24,133 bases of DNA from Methanobacteriota archaeon (GTDB lineage Archaea; Thermoplasmatota; Thermoplasmata; RBG-16-68-12), in assembly GCA_005878635.1 (NCBI GenBank), contig VBLS01000113.1:1-24133 (forward strand), in the 5' to 3' direction. Below are positions 22,804-24,133 of the stretch, piece after piece (position 1 is the stretch's first letter; every line of letters begins with the position of its first letter). The position numbers were made by a program, and so were the translations under genes. A model generated the notes under the pieces. It ran no database searches. It was not told the DNA's origin and saw nothing but the letters and a program-made list of their open reading frames with translations.

Positions 22804-22852
22804 CTGGGACGAATCTGACGGTATCTTGAGGGCGTCCGAAGAGGGGCGGGCC

Positions 22853-23068
22853 GTGGGGACGGAGAGCGAGAAACGGATTATCGTGCGGATCGACCCGAAC
22901 GACGAGTCGATCACCCTCAAGGACATCATGCAGCGGATCCAGGACATCCAGCGGCAGCACCCCGACCTCGACGTGTTTTTCGACGGCGACGAGTACGCGG
23001 TCTGCTCGCGGCCGAAGGAGAAGGCCCGGGCCATCGCGGAAGCGGTCGAAGGCAAGAAGAAAGCCTGA
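22853..23068 (+). CDS. Hypothetical 71-residue protein
   Basis: GTG 22853 is chosen because GAGGGG at 22841 lies 8 nt upstream; a TTG at 22826 in the same frame would add nine residues. The product begins MGTESEKRIIVRIDPND, followed by a helix (LKDIMQRIQDIQRQHPDLD), a strand pair (VFFDGDEYAVCSRP) and a basic helix (KEKARAIAEAVEGKKKA). The alternation beta-alpha-beta-beta-alpha suggests a compact ferredoxin-like or small regulatory fold. I recognise no family. It is followed 42 bp later by the deoxyhypusine synthase gene in the same direction. Confidence 0.7.
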   Translation: MGTESEKRIIVRIDPNDESITLKDIMQRIQDIQRQHPDLDVFFDGDEYAVCSRPKEKARAIAEAVEGKKKA

Positions 23069-23110
23069 GGAACCGAATCCTTTTGGCGGGTGCCCGCATT
23101 GGGCCGGGCC

Positions 23111-24133
23111 ATGGCGATGCACAAGCCCACGAAGGCGGAGCTGACCTCGGTCCCGATCGAGCACCTGGACCTCGAGAAGACGACGTCCGTCGCCGACCTC
23201 GTGGATGGATACAAGCGGATCTCGTTCCAGGCCCGGACCTTGGGCCTCTGTGCCTCCGTCCTCGAGAACGCGATGACGGACCCGAAATGCACCGTGTTCT
23301 TCGGCGGCGCGGGAGCCCTCACACCCGGCGGCCTGCGCAAGGTCATGCGCGACATGGTGGAGTTCGGCCTCGTCGACGTCGTCGTGACGACGGGCGCGAT
23401 CGCCTATCACGATTACTACGAGGCCCACGGCCACCGCCACTATGCGACCACGCCGGAGACGGATGATATCGTCCTCCGGGAGCATTTCCTCGACCGCGTC
23501 TACGATACCCTCGCGGACGAGTCCCTCTTCCGAGAATGCGACGACGAGATCGCGCACCTCGCGGACGGCCTCGAGGTGCGGCCGTACAGCTCGCGGGAAT
23601 TCCTCTGGGAGATGGGGAAGATCGCCTCCAAGGACCCGAACTCCCTCGTCGGCGCCTGCTATCGAAAGGGCATCCCGTACTTCGTGCCCGCCCTCAACGA
23701 TTCGTCCATCGGCATCGCCCTCGCGAAGCACCATCACGATCGGGTGAAGGCCAACAAGACGCCCATCGCGATCGACTCAATCAAGGACAACTACGAGATC
23801 GCCCAGGTCAAACTGAAGTCGCCGAGGACCGGCGTCTTCTACGTCGGCGGAGGAACTCCGAAGAACTACATCTCGCAGGTCGAGGTGATCCAGGAGGTCA
23901 TGGGGTACCCGGAGAACCCGCACATGTACGCGGCCCAGATCACAGTCGACGTGCCGCAGTGGGGAGGCCTCAGCGGCTGCACGTTCGAGGAGAGCCAGTC
24001 GTGGGGGAAGTTCCACAAGGACGCGAAGATGGCCCAGAGCCTCGTCGATGCGACGATCGGGCTGCCGCTGCTGATCGCCTACCTGTTGCAGAAGGGCGTC
24101 CATAAGAAGCGGAAGCAGAAGAAATATCGGTGG
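23111..24133 (+). CDS. dys: Deoxyhypusine synthase, 3'-truncated by window edge
   Basis: The frame from ATG 23111 runs to the window end without a stop, covering 341 residues. The enzyme uses NAD and spermidine to convert a lysine of aIF5A to deoxyhypusine. Visible motifs are FFGGAGALTPGG, VVTTGAIAYHD, IPYFVPALNDSSIG, GVFYVGGGTPKNYI, and SWGKFHKDA with the catalytic Lys at about residue 300. The Lys-rich end at 331-339 suggests the gene is nearly complete. No Shine-Dalgarno is visible; a weak TATA-like run at 23077-23088 lies about 28 bp upstream, consistent with a leaderless mRNA. aIF5A itself is not in the window. Confidence 0.94.
   Translation, partial: MAMHKPTKAELTSVPIEHLDLEKTTSVADLVDGYKRISFQARTLGLCASVLENAMTDPKCTVFFGGAGALTPGGLRKVMRDMVEFGLVDVVVTTGAIAYHDYYEAHGHRHYATTPETDDIVLREHFLDRVYDTLADESLFRECDDEIAHLADGLEVRPYSSREFLWEMGKIASKDPNSLVGACYRKGIPYFVPALNDSSIGIALAKHHHDRVKANKTPIAIDSIKDNYEIAQVKLKSPRTGVFYVGGGTPKNYISQVEVIQEVMGYPENPHMYAAQITVDVPQWGGLSGCTFEESQSWGKFHKDAKMAQSLVDATIGLPLLIAYLLQKGVHKKRKQKKYRW

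Noticed and set aside
1..24133. tRNA, rRNA, CRISPR or insertion-sequence features
   Set aside because: I saw no cloverleaf-like tRNA pattern, direct-repeat array, transposase or terminal inverted repeats. The gaps are short and mostly explained by promoters. A tRNAscan or Rfam search would be needed to exclude a small RNA.

Overview
This window is a high-GC archaeal chromosome segment. The archaeal evidence is specific: L7Ae, S28e and L24e ribosomal proteins, an IF2/aIF5B-type GTPase, RNA polymerase subunit K, a TiaS-type tRNA(Ile2) agmatidine synthetase, deoxyhypusine synthase, and TATA-like boxes placed 25-40 bp upstream of starts that often lack a Shine-Dalgarno. Gene orders rpl7ae-rps28e-rpl24e-ndk-infB and rpoK-eno-rpsB-MEMO are classic archaeal clusters. 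A DUF6015-like protein, a long coiled-coil KaiC/RAD55-like protein and the high GC suggest a Thermoplasmatota lineage, possibly one of the high-GC soil or sediment groups. That placement is inference. No rRNA, tRNA, CRISPR array, insertion sequence, phage gene or recognisable defence system was found.

Layout. Positions 1-5116 (+) carry the 3' part of a RecJ-like DHH exonuclease and then a translation cluster: L7Ae, S28e, an L24e with a large C-terminal extension, nucleoside diphosphate kinase, an unlisted 43-residue microprotein, and IF2. These are followed by a TTG-started Cys-containing small protein, a two-domain GNAT acetyltransferase and a 4-TM protein (to 6499). Positions 6506-8272 (-) encode a site-2-protease-like M50 metalloprotease and a DUF6015-like protein. 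CutA (+) then meets the rpoK-eno-rpsB-MEMO operon (-, 8687-11562) tail to tail. Two small 4-TM proteins (-) and a DUF5679-type zinc ribbon (+) follow.

Positions 12959-17890 (+) encode a class III aminotransferase (or amino-acid racemase) and a four-gene polar amino-acid ABC importer: binding protein, permease, ATPase, second permease. The importer looks compositionally less GC-rich than the housekeeping genes. A strong hairpin separates the binding protein from the rest. The last permease collides tail to tail with tiaS (-) over 87 bp. Two hypothetical proteins (+) follow.

The right end holds a 730-residue zinc-ribbon/coiled-coil/KaiC-like protein (-). A divergent promoter region separates it from a 71-residue protein and a deoxyhypusine synthase that runs off the window.

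Functionally the window is mostly translation and its accessories (ribosome, initiation, tRNA modification, hypusination), with enolase, membrane proteolysis and amino-acid uptake. The best candidate for undescribed biology is the 730-residue protein: an apparently inactive RecA-fold domain on a ~380-residue coiled coil. Next come the L24e extension and several small unassigned proteins. No intergenic stretch exceeds 300 bases; the longest is 22620-22852, which holds divergent promoters.
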